From Candidatus Binatia bacterium (GTDB taxonomy: Bacteria; Desulfobacterota; Binatia; UBA12015): 64,000 nt of DNA. The notes under the pieces were generated by a model that saw nothing but the letters and a program-made list of their open reading frames with translations, was not told the DNA's origin and did not search any database. This document shows positions 15,756 through 27,825 of this stretch, piece by piece (positions within the stretch are counted from its first letter, which is position 1; each line of letters starts with the position of its first letter). The stretch lies in contig DATCMB010000018.1 in NCBI GenBank assembly GCA_036563615.1, forward strand, positions 1 through 64,000. Reading direction: 5' to 3'. The position numbers and the translations under genes are program-made.

Positions 15756-15938
15756 TCAGGACAGAAGCGGTGCGTCGCGGTGGTCGTCCATGTCGACGTG
15801 CGCGCCGCTGTAGGTGCCACGCAAACGCACCTGGCCGCTGTTGATCATGTGGATCACGGTGGCAACGACCTCGTCCTCCGACTTGGCGAAGTCGGAGACG
15901 GCGGAAACGAGTTCACGAAGAGTGACGGTCAGGGTCAT
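15756..15938 (-). CDS. Small hypothetical protein, 60 residues
   Basis: I do not recognise this protein. It begins MTLTVTLRELVSAVSDFAKS, then EDEVVATVIHMINSGQVRLRG, and ends in an Asp/His-rich tail. The pattern looks like a compact helical fold, possibly a small winged-helix-like regulator, but that is only an impression. The chosen ATG at 15938 has an excellent AGGAGGAAGG ribosome site; the frame is open further upstream without one. A hairpin sits about 90 bp upstream at 16031-16059. Confidence 0.6.
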   Translation of the reverse strand: MTLTVTLRELVSAVSDFAKSEDEVVATVIHMINSGQVRLRGTYSGAHVDMDDHRDAPLLS

Positions 15939-16030
15939 TTGCCTTCCTCCTGGGCGTGCCGGGCAGCAAGCGCCGTACCACGGAGGGGCAAACGCGAGAC
16001 GGGCGAATTCGCGAGACAACGCAAGTGATC

Positions 16031-16059
16031 GGGGCTCGTCGCAGGCGTCTACGAGCCCC
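16031..16059. terminator. GC-rich hairpin, terminator-like
   Basis: A perfect 9-bp stem (GGGGCTCGT / ACGAGCCCC) with an 11-base loop lies in the 255-bp gap between the 60-residue gene and the acyl-CoA dehydrogenase. No T-tract follows on either strand. It may back up the hairpin at 16148-16186 or shape the leader of the small genes. Confidence 0.4.
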
Positions 16060-16147
16060 GCGCGCAGTCGCGTGACGTGGCGCGGTGGCAAAGATTTGAC
16101 GGCGCGCCGCGGTCCGTCATCCGGAATCCGGACGCGCGCGACCGACG

Positions 16148-16186
16148 CGGAGCACGGGAGCGACCGCGCGGCGCTCCCGTGCTCCG
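16148..16186 (-). terminator. Strong hairpin after acyl-CoA dehydrogenase operon
   Basis: A perfect 15-bp stem (CGGAGCACGGGAGCG paired with its complement) closes a 9-base loop and begins 7 bases past the dehydrogenase stop codon. Position and stability fit an intrinsic terminator for the tetR-dehydrogenase operon. It has no T-tract, so it may work with Rho or as an mRNA-stabilising stem. Confidence 0.6.
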
Positions 16187-16193
16187 GGGTGGG

Positions 16194-17420
<1,227 letters not shown>

Positions 17421-17441
17421 GGTGCACCTCGTCGATCGTCG

Positions 17442-18533
17442 TCAGACGATCGCCATTCCCTCGAAGGACGTGAAGCCGCGAGCGTTGCGCAACCAGAGCT
17501 CGACCGGATGGTCGCGCACGTAGCCGTGACCGCCGAGCACCTGCACGGCGTTGTCCGTGACCTTGAGAACCATGTTGCTCGCGTAGCGCTTGGCGAGCAC
17601 CGCCTCGCGGGTCGCGGGCAGACCCTTGTCGAGCATCCACGCGGCCTCCCACAGCAGCAGGCGCGTCGCGTCGATCTCGATCGCCATCTCGGCGAGCATG
17701 AAGGCGATCGCCTGCTTCTGCGCGATCGCGACGCCGAACGCCTTGCGCTCCTTGGCGTAGTCGCGCGCGTACTCGAACGCGGCGCGCGCCACGCCGACGG
17801 CGAGCGATCCGAGAGCGATACGGCTCAGGTTCAGCAGACGCTCGACGTCCGCGCCGCGCTCGCCACCGAGCCGAGCTTCGGCGGGCAGGCGCACGTTCTC
17901 GAAGGTGACCTCGTAGGTCGGTAGCGCCTTGAGGCCCATGTTCTTCTCGCGCTCGCTCACCGTCACGCCGGGCGTGTTGCGGTCGACGAGGAATGCAGCC
18001 GGTCCCTCGCCCTGCTGCGCGACGACGAGCAACGTCTCCGACTCCGCCGCGAGCGGCACGAAGCACTTGGTGCCGTTCAGCACGAAGCCGCCGTTCTGCG
18101 GCGTCGCCGTGGTCGCGAACTCGACGGTGTCGAAGTCGAAGCGCGGCTCGACGACGGCTGCGGTCGCGGCGCGGTAGCCCTTGGCGAACGCGGGCAGCAG
18201 CTTCGCGCGCTGCTCGGGCGTCCCGGCTTCGAGCAGCGGGTAGACCACCAGCCGCGGCGCGAGCAGCTGCAGCGCGATCGAGAGGTCGCCCCAGCCGAGC
18301 TCCTCCAGCACGATCGCGCCGGTCACCGCCGAGCGCTGCTCGCCGAAGCCGCCGTGCTCCTCGGGGATCGCCGAGCTGACGAGTCCCAGCTCGTAACCCT
18401 TCTCGGCGAGGTGGCTAGGGATCGTGCCGGTCTCGTCCGCGTCGCGTGCGGCGGGACGGATCTCGGCGCGAGCGAAGCTCGCCACGGTCTCCTGGACGAG
18501 CTTCTGGTCCTCGGTCAACTCGAGGTCAAACAT
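17442..18533 (-). CDS. Divergent acyl-CoA dehydrogenase subunit
   Basis: This is a 363-residue acyl-CoA dehydrogenase-fold protein. The overall plan is intact (ELTEDQKLVQETV at the start, LNGTKCFVPLA, VLGGHGYVRDHPVELWLRNA). The usual TEPxxGSD FAD/substrate motif is replaced by VEPRFDFD (128-135), and the protein stops soon after SFEGM, lacking the final helix seen in its neighbour. Such features are typical of the non-catalytic or structurally specialised partner in heteromeric dehydrogenases. GGAGGAAAGA precedes the ATG, and its first 8 bases overlap the tetR 3' end. It lies 21 bp upstream of the catalytic-type gene. Confidence 0.85.
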   Translation of the reverse strand: MFDLELTEDQKLVQETVASFARAEIRPAARDADETGTIPSHLAEKGYELGLVSSAIPEEHGGFGEQRSAVTGAIVLEELGWGDLSIALQLLAPRLVVYPLLEAGTPEQRAKLLPAFAKGYRAATAAVVEPRFDFDTVEFATTATPQNGGFVLNGTKCFVPLAAESETLLVVAQQGEGPAAFLVDRNTPGVTVSEREKNMGLKALPTYEVTFENVRLPAEARLGGERGADVERLLNLSRIALGSLAVGVARAAFEYARDYAKERKAFGVAIAQKQAIAFMLAEMAIEIDATRLLLWEAAWMLDKGLPATREAVLAKRYASNMVLKVTDNAVQVLGGHGYVRDHPVELWLRNARGFTSFEGMAIV

Positions 18534-19179
18534 TCTTTCCTCCGGAAGCTCGCCGGCGGCTTCCCTTCTTCGGGTTGGCCAGCCAGGCGAGGAATTGCTC
18601 CACGTGCACGTCGATCGACCGCGCGAGGTCGATGCGCTCGGTGTCCTGGTAGTACTGGATCTCGGCGCCCAAGATGCCGCTCACGAAGGTCTCCGCGGCG
18701 ACCGCGGCGTCGACGTCGGAGCGCAAGAGGCCGCTCTCTTGACCCTGACGGATGAGGTGGCGGCAGAAGCCGCGGAAGCGCTGCAGCATCTCGCGGAACT
18801 CGTTCGACAGCGCAGCGTTGGTATCGAGCGCCTCGACCATCAGCGTCAAGATAAAGCGTCGATGGTTGTCCTGAATCGCGTTCTGCGCGCAGATGCGCGC
18901 GATCCGACGCAGCGCCTCGGCCGGGTCGGAAGCGCGGTCGACGCGTTCGAGGACGTGCTGCTCGAACGCCCCGATCCGCTCCTTCACCGCTTCGAAGAGC
19001 AGCTGCTCTTTGTCGCGGAAGTGGTAGTACAGCGCGCCCTTGGTGACGCCCGCAGCGCGCGCGATCCGGTCGATGGAGGTGCCGGCGTAGCCGTAGCGCG
19101 CGAAGCAGTCGATCGCGATCGCCATGAGCCCGGGCCGACCGCGGAGGGGGCGTCGGGCAGCGGCCGGCTCGGTCGCCAT
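18526..19179 (-). CDS. TetR/AcrR-family transcriptional regulator
   Basis: This is a one-component repressor of 217 residues. The N-terminal helix-turn-helix is clear (AIDCFARYGYAGTSIDRIAR, then AAGVTKGALYYHFRDKEQLL, about 22-62). The variable C-terminal ligand domain follows. It is the first gene of the acyl-CoA dehydrogenase operon (8-bp overlap with the next gene), so an acyl-CoA or related ligand is the natural guess. A near-perfect 22-bp palindrome covers its own start codon, which indicates autoregulation. No ribosome site precedes the ATG, so the mRNA may be leaderless. Confidence 0.92.
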   Translation of the reverse strand: MATEPAAARRPLRGRPGLMAIAIDCFARYGYAGTSIDRIARAAGVTKGALYYHFRDKEQLLFEAVKERIGAFEQHVLERVDRASDPAEALRRIARICAQNAIQDNHRRFILTLMVEALDTNAALSNEFREMLQRFRGFCRHLIRQGQESGLLRSDVDAAVAAETFVSGILGAEIQYYQDTERIDLARSIDVHVEQFLAWLANPKKGSRRRASGGKNV

Positions 19180-19197
19180 ACTGAACGTTTAGTATGG
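19176..19197. promoter_or_regulatory. Probable TetR operator, 22-bp palindrome
   Basis: Half-sites CCATACTGAAC and GTTTAGTATGG pair at 10 of 11 positions. The site covers the tetR ATG (19177-19179) and the probable -10 region. Length and symmetry match TetR-family operators. It is placed to shut off tetR and both dehydrogenase genes, and possibly to affect the divergent RodZ-like gene 95 bp away. No second copy was noticed in the window. Confidence 0.75.
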
Positions 19198-19215
19198 CAG
19201 GCGTACCGCCGTCAA
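19187..19215 (-). promoter_or_regulatory. Candidate promoter of tetR-dehydrogenase operon
   Basis: On the minus strand TTGACG (19215-19210) is followed, 17 bases later, by CTAAAC (19192-19187); TACTAA at 15-base spacing is the alternative -10. Transcription would begin at about 19180, at the ATG itself, which fits the missing ribosome site. The operator covers the -10 region, so a bound repressor would block the polymerase. Confidence 0.45.
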
Positions 19216-19291
19216 GCTTGAAGGTCGCACGGGGCGCTCGTAGAGAGGAATGCCGTAGGGTGGGCCGTGAGGTGGGCGAGGGGGGTTTGCC

Positions 19292-19651
19292 GTGGCCAAG
19301 GTCGGAGAGGTCTTACGCCAGACGCGGGAATCGAAGAGCCTGTCGCTCGACGACGTGCGCGCCGCGCTCGGCATCCCGATGCACTACCTGCAGGCAATGG
19401 AGAAGGGCGGGCCGAACCTCGTCGCCGACGAGTTCTACCTGATCCCGTTTCTCCGTCGCTACGCGGAGTTCCTCGAGCTCGACCCGGCCTCGACCGTCGC
19501 CCAGTTCCTCGCCGAAGCGGCCCGCGAGGAGGCCCGCGCGCCGGAGCTCAAGCCGCTCGCCGACCGCGGGCGCAGCTCCTGGCTGGTGGGCGGCATCGTG
19601 GGCGCCGCGGTGGTCGCGGTCGCGCTCTGGTTCCTGCTGTCGGCGAGCTGA
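19292..19651 (+). CDS. Short RodZ-like helix-turn-helix membrane protein
   Basis: This 119-residue protein has an N-terminal RodZ/Cro-type helix-turn-helix (GEVLRQTRESKSLSLDDV, then ALGIPMHYLQAMEKG, about 5-40) and one C-terminal membrane segment (WLVGGIVGAAVVAVALWFLL, about 96-115). RodZ links MreB to the rod-shape machinery, but the periplasmic DUF4115 domain of full RodZ is missing here. The GTG start follows GAGGGGGG. It is divergent from tetR, which shares the upstream region. A cell-shape role is plausible but unproven. Confidence 0.8.
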   Translation: MAKVGEVLRQTRESKSLSLDDVRAALGIPMHYLQAMEKGGPNLVADEFYLIPFLRRYAEFLELDPASTVAQFLAEAAREEARAPELKPLADRGRSSWLVGGIVGAAVVAVALWFLLSAS

Positions 19652-19688
19652 CCGCGGCGGGCCGGAGGCGCCACGCCAGCCGCGCCGC

Positions 19689-20429
19689 TTACATGAACAC
19701 GCCGCCGTCGACCCGCAGGATCTTGCCGGTGATCCAGCTCGCGTCGTCGGACGCGAGGAAGACGGCGGCGGCGCCGATGTCCTCCGGCTGACCGATGCGG
19801 CCGAGCGGGATCGTCTGGACGATGCCCTCGCCGAGGGCCTTGACCAGCCGGTTGCCCATGTCGCTCGCGACCATCCCGGGCGCGATGCAGTTCACGCGCT
19901 TGCGCTCGGGCGCGAGCTCCTTGGCGAGGACCTTCACGAGCGCGTTCGCCCCCGCCTTCGCGACGTAGTACGGCGCGCCGAACGCCGCGCAGAGATCCGC
20001 TCCGATCGACGACACCACGATCACGTTGCCGTTCGGCTTGAGCCGCGGCACGCCGGCCTTGCACGTGTAGAAGACGCCGTCGAGGTCGACGGCGAGCACC
20101 TGACGCCAGTAGGCCGGATCCATGTCGGCGACCGACGCGGGACGGGAAGCGACCCCGGAGTTGGCGACCACGACGTCGAAGCCGCCGAAGTCCTTCTCCG
20201 CGGCCTCGAACATCCGTGCGACGGCGTCCCAGTCGGAGACGTCCGCCTGATAGATCTCGGCGCGGCGGCCGAGCGCGCGCACGGCGTCTGCGGTCTCACG
20301 CGCCGCTGCCTCGTCGCGCCGATAGTTGATGGCCACGTCGGCGCCCTCGCGCGCGAACGCGAGCACGATGCCCCGTCCGATGCCGCGCGAGCCGCCCGTA
20401 ACGATCGCCGTCTTCCCTGCGAGCTTCAT
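19689..20429 (-). CDS. SDR-family NAD(P)-dependent oxidoreductase (FabG-like)
   Basis: This classical short-chain dehydrogenase has 246 residues from the ATG at 20429. The nucleotide-binding motif TGGSRGIG is at 11-18, NSG at 90-92, the active-site Ser at 140-141 (VVSSIG) and the YxxxK pair at Tyr154 and Lys158. It resembles 3-oxoacyl-ACP reductases, but the fold is used for many alcohols, so the substrate is open. The frame is open well upstream without family homology, so the internal ATG was chosen. It stands alone between the RodZ-like gene and the Clp-type ATPase. Confidence 0.9.
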   Translation of the reverse strand: MKLAGKTAIVTGGSRGIGRGIVLAFAREGADVAINYRRDEAAARETADAVRALGRRAEIYQADVSDWDAVARMFEAAEKDFGGFDVVVANSGVASRPASVADMDPAYWRQVLAVDLDGVFYTCKAGVPRLKPNGNVIVVSSIGADLCAAFGAPYYVAKAGANALVKVLAKELAPERKRVNCIAPGMVASDMGNRLVKALGEGIVQTIPLGRIGQPEDIGAAAVFLASDDASWITGKILRVDGGVFM

Positions 20430-20564
20430 CCCGGCGGGTATGCCACGCGCCCCGCGAGCGCGAAAGCTCAAGGCGAGGGCCCCGCGCGACGATAGAGCAA
20501 ACGAGTGGAAGCTGTTGGCGCAGTGAAGCGGAAGGCCGCTCGCGAGCGGCGAAGACCGCGCGCA

Positions 20565-21629
20565 ATGTCGGGAATCGACGGCGTGCACGAGGGAAGGCTC
20601 GAGCCCGGACGTCTCGGCGAGGACGTCGAAGAGTTTCGCGCCGCGCTCGCGTCGCGGGTCATCGGGCAGCAGGCGGCGGTCGACGCGGTGACCGAGGCGT
20701 ACCAGATCTTCCGCGCCGGGCTGTCGAGCCCCGACCGGCCGCTGGGGTCGTTCCTGTTTCTCGGTCCGACCGGCACCGGCAAGACCAATCTCGTCGAGGC
20801 GATGGCCGAGGTCTGCTTCGACGACCGCCGGGCGATGCTCAAGGTGGACTGTGCGGAGTTCAGCCACAGCCACGAGGTGGCGCGGCTGATCGGCTCACCG
20901 CCGGGCTACCTCGGGCACCAGGAGACCAACCCGTATCTGTCGATGAGCAACATCGTCCGCTACCAGACGGCCGCGTTTCCCTTCACGCTCTTGCTGTTCG
21001 ACGAGATCGAGAAGGCCAACGACGCGCTCTGGCAGCTCCTGCTCGGGATCCTCGACAAGGCCCGCTTGACGCTCGGCAACAACAAGGAAGTCGATCTGTC
21101 GAGCTGCTTCATATTCTTGACGAGCAACGTCGGCAGCCGCTCGGTGAGCGACATCCTGGCGCCGCCGCTCGGCTTCGCGACGACCGGCAGCGAGCCCGAG
21201 GAGCGCGTGCACCGGCGCATCGAGGAAGCGGTGCTGTGGTCGGCGAAGCGGACGTTCTCGCCGGAGTTCCTGAACCGGCTCGACCACAAGATCGTGTTCC
21301 ACCGCCTCACGACGACGCAGCTCGAGCAGATCCTCGACCTCGAGCTCGCGAAGATCGAGCAGCGCCTCGCGCGCCGCGGCGAGCCGATCCGCTTCCACTA
21401 CACCGACCGCGCACGCCGTCGGCTGCTCGAGGAGGGTACGGACCCCGAGCACGGCGCGCGACCGCTGAAGCGCGTCCTCGAGCGGCGGATCGTGTTCCCG
21501 CTCGCGCGTCTTCTCGCCTCGCGACAGCTGGTGGGGGGCGAGACGGTCGCGGTCGACTGGCGCGACGATGCGCCCGAGGTGGACTTCGTGCTCACCACGC
21601 CCCGCCACATGGTGGCGAGCGTCGGCTGA
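20565..21629 (+). CDS. Stand-alone Clp/Hsp100 D2-type AAA+ ATPase
   Basis: This 354-residue protein corresponds to the second AAA+ ring of ClpA/ClpB without an N-domain or first ring. It shows RVIGQQAAVDAV, Walker A GPTGTGKT (67-74), pore loop GYLG (114-117), Walker B LLLFDEIEKA, sensor 1 FLTSNVGS, arginine-finger region FSPEFLNRLD and sensor 2 GARPLKRVLER, ending in a D2-small-like domain. It should form a hexamer that pulls on protein substrates. No ClpP-binding IGF loop was seen. The start is uncertain: an in-frame GTG lies at 20505. It converges on atpC. Confidence 0.85.
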   Translation: MSGIDGVHEGRLEPGRLGEDVEEFRAALASRVIGQQAAVDAVTEAYQIFRAGLSSPDRPLGSFLFLGPTGTGKTNLVEAMAEVCFDDRRAMLKVDCAEFSHSHEVARLIGSPPGYLGHQETNPYLSMSNIVRYQTAAFPFTLLLFDEIEKANDALWQLLLGILDKARLTLGNNKEVDLSSCFIFLTSNVGSRSVSDILAPPLGFATTGSEPEERVHRRIEEAVLWSAKRTFSPEFLNRLDHKIVFHRLTTTQLEQILDLELAKIEQRLARRGEPIRFHYTDRARRRLLEEGTDPEHGARPLKRVLERRIVFPLARLLASRQLVGGETVAVDWRDDAPEVDFVLTTPRHMVASVG

Positions 21630-21735
21630 CGGCGCAGGCCGTCCGCGTCGAGCATAAAGTCCGTATCGAACGCGACGGCCGTTTGCCGACCGCCGCGCCC
21701 GTCAGCCTAGAACCGGATGCAGCGCAGGACCGCGC

Positions 21736-22170
21736 TCAGCGGATCGGTCCGGAGGGTCGGCCCGCGGACGCCGCCGCGCCGCGCGCCGCGACCATCTGCC
21801 GATTCAGCGCGCGCGACAGCGCGGACTGCAGGTCGGCGATCTCCGGGCTGTCGGGCGCGGTGCGCCCGAGCGCGTGGCGTACGCGCTCCTCGGCCGCCTT
21901 GGCGCGCGCGACGTCGATCTCGTCCGCGAACTCCGCCGTGTCGGCGAGCACGGTCACGACGTCGTCGAGCACCTCGAGGATGCCGCCCGAGACCGCGACC
22001 CAGCGGTCGACGCCGTCCTTGCGGAAGCGCAGCTCGCCCGTACCGAGCGCGGTGAGGAAGTTGACGTGCAGCGGCAGCACGCCGAACTCGCCGAGCACAC
22101 CCGGCGCGTAGACCTCCTCGACGTCGGTGTCGAGCAGCAGCCGCTCGGTCGTGACGAGCTGGAGACGCAT
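21736..22170 (-). CDS. atpC: ATP synthase F1 epsilon subunit
   Basis: This is the rotor-stalk subunit that couples c-ring rotation to F1 and can inhibit ATP hydrolysis. It has 144 residues with the N-terminal beta sandwich (MRLQLVTTERLLLDTDVEEV, then APGVLGEFGVLPLH) and a C-terminal helical hairpin rich in Arg and Ala. It is the last gene of the atp operon, 16 bp after atpD, and convergent with the Clp-type ATPase. No convincing terminator hairpin with a T-tract was seen in the 106-bp gap. Confidence 0.95.
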   Translation of the reverse strand: MRLQLVTTERLLLDTDVEEVYAPGVLGEFGVLPLHVNFLTALGTGELRFRKDGVDRWVAVSGGILEVLDDVVTVLADTAEFADEIDVARAKAAEERVRHALGRTAPDSPEIADLQSALSRALNRQMVAARGAAASAGRPSGPIR

Positions 22171-22186
22171 GGCGCCGAGGCTCCCC

Positions 22187-23650
<1,464 letters not shown>

Positions 23651-24517
23651 TTATCCCTTGAGCGCCTCTGCGCCGCCGATGATCTCCATGAGCTCCTTGG
23701 TGATCGCGGCTTGACGGGCGCGGTTCATCTCGAGGGTGAGCCGGTCGATCATCTCCGACGCGTTGCGCGTCGCGGAGTCCATCGCCGTCATGGCCGCGGC
23801 CTGCTCGCTGGCGCCGGCCTCGAGCAGGCCGTGCAGGACGCGCACCTCGAGCAGGCGCGGCAGCAGGTAGCCGATGATCTCGCTCGGGCTCGGCTCGAAC
23901 AGGTAGTCCAGCGACGAGCGCTGCGGCACTTCCTCCGCGTGACGCTCGAAGGGCAGCAGCCGCTCGATGGTCGGAACCTGCGACAGCGCCGAGCGGAACT
24001 GGCTGTAGATCAGGTAGATCGCGTCGTACTCGCCGTCGAGGAAGCGCCGGGCGAGGGTCCGCGCCAGATCGCGCGCGACGCCCGCCGCCTCGAGCGACGA
24101 CGGCATCGCGTGGTGGCCGACGCTCGTCCGACGATGGCGGCGTAGCGCGTCGGCGCCCTTGCGGCCCACGGTCTCGAAGGCCAGCTCCAGCGAGGCGTTG
24201 TCGCGCACGAAGGTCTCCGCCTTGCGCACGAGGTTCGCGTTGTAGCCGCCGCGCAGACCGCGGTCGCTGGTGACCAGCACGACGAGACCACGCTGCGTCG
24301 TCTCGGGGACGCGCAGCAGCGGATGCGCATCGTCCGGCAGCCGACTCACCAGATGCTTGACGATGCCCTCGAGCTTCTCCGCGTACGGACGCGCGGCGAG
24401 CGCGGCCGCCTGCGCACGACGCAGCTTCGCCGCGGCGACCATCTTCATCGCCTTGGTGATCTGCTGCGTGCTGCGCACCGTCGCGATGCGCTTACGAATC
24501 GCCTTGAGGCTGGCCAT
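23651..24517 (-). CDS. atpG: ATP synthase F1 gamma subunit
   Basis: This is the central rotor shaft inside the alpha3beta3 hexamer. It has 288 residues. The N-terminal coiled-coil helix is typical (MASLKAIRKRIATVRSTQQI, TKAMKMVAAAKL), as is the C-terminal helix (ATRNASEMIDRLTLEMNRAR, QAAITKELMEIIGG). The middle has the VLVTSDRGLRGGYNANL segment. Its ATG directly abuts the atpA stop codon, which suggests translational coupling. Confidence 0.97.
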   Translation of the reverse strand: MASLKAIRKRIATVRSTQQITKAMKMVAAAKLRRAQAAALAARPYAEKLEGIVKHLVSRLPDDAHPLLRVPETTQRGLVVLVTSDRGLRGGYNANLVRKAETFVRDNASLELAFETVGRKGADALRRHRRTSVGHHAMPSSLEAAGVARDLARTLARRFLDGEYDAIYLIYSQFRSALSQVPTIERLLPFERHAEEVPQRSSLDYLFEPSPSEIIGYLLPRLLEVRVLHGLLEAGASEQAAAMTAMDSATRNASEMIDRLTLEMNRARQAAITKELMEIIGGAEALKG

Positions 24518-26026
<1,509 letters not shown>

Positions 26027-26098
26027 CTGCTGCGTCTCCTTCCGAAACCTTCGTGTTCGAACTTTCGAGCGGCGAGCTCGTCGCGTGCGGCGCCGCGC

Positions 26099-26647
26099 TC
26101 AGCCTGGAGCGACCTGGCGGGCCATCGAGCGGGCGAGATACGCGAGCTGGGTGCGGGCGCTGCCGTCGTAGACGCGGCCTTCGATCTCGACCGAGACGCC
26201 GGCGATCAGGCTCGGGTCGACCTCGACCGACACGAGCACCTTCTTCTGCGTGATGCGCTCGAGCACCGAGCGGATCTCGTCGACGCTCGCGTCGGTGAGC
26301 GGCGCCGCCGCGCGAATGACCGCGCGGACGCGCCCCAGCGAGCGGTCGACCAGCGCCTGGTAGGCCTGCACGATGGCCGCGAACTGACCGAGCCGGTTGC
26401 GGTCGGCGAGCAGCGCGAGGAAGTTGCGCGTCAGCTCCGACAGATCGATCGACTCGGCGAGCCGGCCGACCAGACCACGGCGCGCGTCGGCGCCCAGGTT
26501 CGGCGACGCGAGGGCTGCGGCGACCTCCGGATCCGTGAGCCAGGCGGTGACCCGTTCGAGCTCTTCGGCGACGCTCTCGAGGCGGTTCTCCTCGGCCGCG
26601 ACGCTCGCGAGCGCGCGCGCGTAACGCTTTGCGACGGCGCCGGTCAC
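26099..26647 (-). CDS. atpH: ATP synthase F1 delta subunit
   Basis: This is the stator cap joining the b/b' peripheral stalk to the top of F1. It has 182 residues, with the N-terminal helical domain (VAKRYARALASVAAEE) and the C-terminal signature (SVEVDPSLIAGVSVEIEGRV, YDGSARTQLAYL). The GTG at 26647 overlaps the atpF stop by four bases (GTGA), so it is chosen over the longer open frame upstream. Confidence 0.94.
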   Translation of the reverse strand: MTGAVAKRYARALASVAAEENRLESVAEELERVTAWLTDPEVAAALASPNLGADARRGLVGRLAESIDLSELTRNFLALLADRNRLGQFAAIVQAYQALVDRSLGRVRAVIRAAAPLTDASVDEIRSVLERITQKKVLVSVEVDPSLIAGVSVEIEGRVYDGSARTQLAYLARSMARQVAPG

Positions 26648-27255
26648 GAGCCCACCTCGACTCGCCCGCCGTTGCGGGACGCGGCCTGCGTTTCGGCGAT
26701 GAAGTCCTTGACGAAGCGCATCTGGTCGTCCGGTGTCAGCTGCTTCGAAACGAGCTCGGCCGCGATGCGGGTGATGAGCTCGGCGGCCTCCTCCTGCAGC
26801 ATCCGCCGCGCCCGCGCGATCTCCTGATCGGCGACCAGGCGCGCGTCGGTGCGGATCCGCTCGGCGGTGCGCTTGGCGTTCTCGACCACGTGCTCGGCCT
26901 CGCGCCGCGCGATCTCCATGAGCTCGTCGCGCGCCCGCGCCGCTTCCGCCTCGACGTTGCGCAGCTTGCTCTCGAACTCCGCGCGCAGCTTCTCGGCCTC
27001 GGCGTGGGCTTGCGCCGCCGCCTCGAGCGTCGCGACGACGTTCGCGCGCCGCTCCTTCAGGTACTTGGCGATCGGCGGCCAGGCGAAGCGATAGATGATG
27101 TAGGCGTAAATCGAGAAATTGACCATCGCGAGGATGGTCATGGTCCACGAGGGGCCGTGCCCGCCCTCCTCGCCGCTCGCGGCAAAGGAAAGAGCCGGCG
27201 TGGCGACGACCAGCGCCGTGGCGATGAGCGACAGAAAACGGCGGCGCGCGCTCAT
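26644..27255 (-). CDS. atpF: ATP synthase Fo subunit b
   Basis: This is a peripheral stalk subunit of 203 residues. It begins with a signal-peptide-like stretch (RFLSLIATALVVATPALSFA), a short Gly/His/Glu linker, then the real membrane helix (MTILAMVNFSIYAYIIYRFA) and a long charged coiled coil (about 65-175). A cleavable-looking leader on b is known in deltaproteobacterial-type operons. It overlaps b' upstream by 4 bases and delta downstream by 4 bases. Confidence 0.92.
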   Translation of the reverse strand: MSARRRFLSLIATALVVATPALSFAASGEEGGHGPSWTMTILAMVNFSIYAYIIYRFAWPPIAKYLKERRANVVATLEAAAQAHAEAEKLRAEFESKLRNVEAEAARARDELMEIARREAEHVVENAKRTAERIRTDARLVADQEIARARRMLQEEAAELITRIAAELVSKQLTPDDQMRFVKDFIAETQAASRNGGRVEVGS

Positions 27256-27692
27256 GCGCGTGCCACCTGCCGGCCGAGGATCTTCTCGGCCGCGAGCGGC
27301 GCGATCGTGCCGGCCTGCTCTTGCAGCGCGACCCGCGCTTCGGCGGACTCCTTCTCGACGCGCACGCGAACCTCTTCGAGCAGCTTCGCGGCGTCGGCGC
27401 GCGCCTCGGCGAGCAGCGTCTGCTCGGTCTGCTCGGCCTCGCGACGGATCTTCTCGCCGGCGGCGCTGCCCGCGTGGCGCGCCTTCTCGAGCGTCGCCTC
27501 GAGCTCTTCCTTCAGCGCCCGCGCTTCCTCCTGCATGCGCGCCGCCTCGGCGAGCGCCCCGCTGGTGCGCTTCGCGCGCTCGGCGAGCACCGCCTGCGTC
27601 GGCTGCAGGACGAGCTTCGAGAGGATCGCCGCGAAGACGAGGAACACGACGACCATGAGGTAGAAGGTTTGTGCAGGAGGAAGCTCGAGCAT
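27252..27692 (-). CDS. ATP synthase Fo subunit b' (second b-type subunit)
   Basis: This is the second peripheral stalk subunit, 146 residues, expected to pair with b in a heterodimer. One N-terminal membrane helix (FYLMVVVFLVFAAILSKLVL, about 9-28) is followed by a long Glu/Ala/Arg coiled coil. The ATG at 27692 (MLELPPAQTF) fits b' proteins; the frame is open a little further upstream without homology. It is the first gene of the atp operon. Its stop overlaps the atpF start by four bases (ATGA). Confidence 0.9.
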   Translation of the reverse strand: MLELPPAQTFYLMVVVFLVFAAILSKLVLQPTQAVLAERAKRTSGALAEAARMQEEARALKEELEATLEKARHAGSAAGEKIRREAEQTEQTLLAEARADAAKLLEEVRVRVEKESAEARVALQEQAGTIAPLAAEKILGRQVARA

Positions 27693-27825
27693 TTTACGAC
27701 TTTCGCTGCGGATCGTTTCCTGGTCGGGTTCGCCACCTACGTGGCACACGCGCGGGGCGCGGCGTCGCGAACGTCGGCTTCGTCCGCCGCCGGCTCCGCA
27801 GGTGCGAGTTTCGGTATGGAATTTT

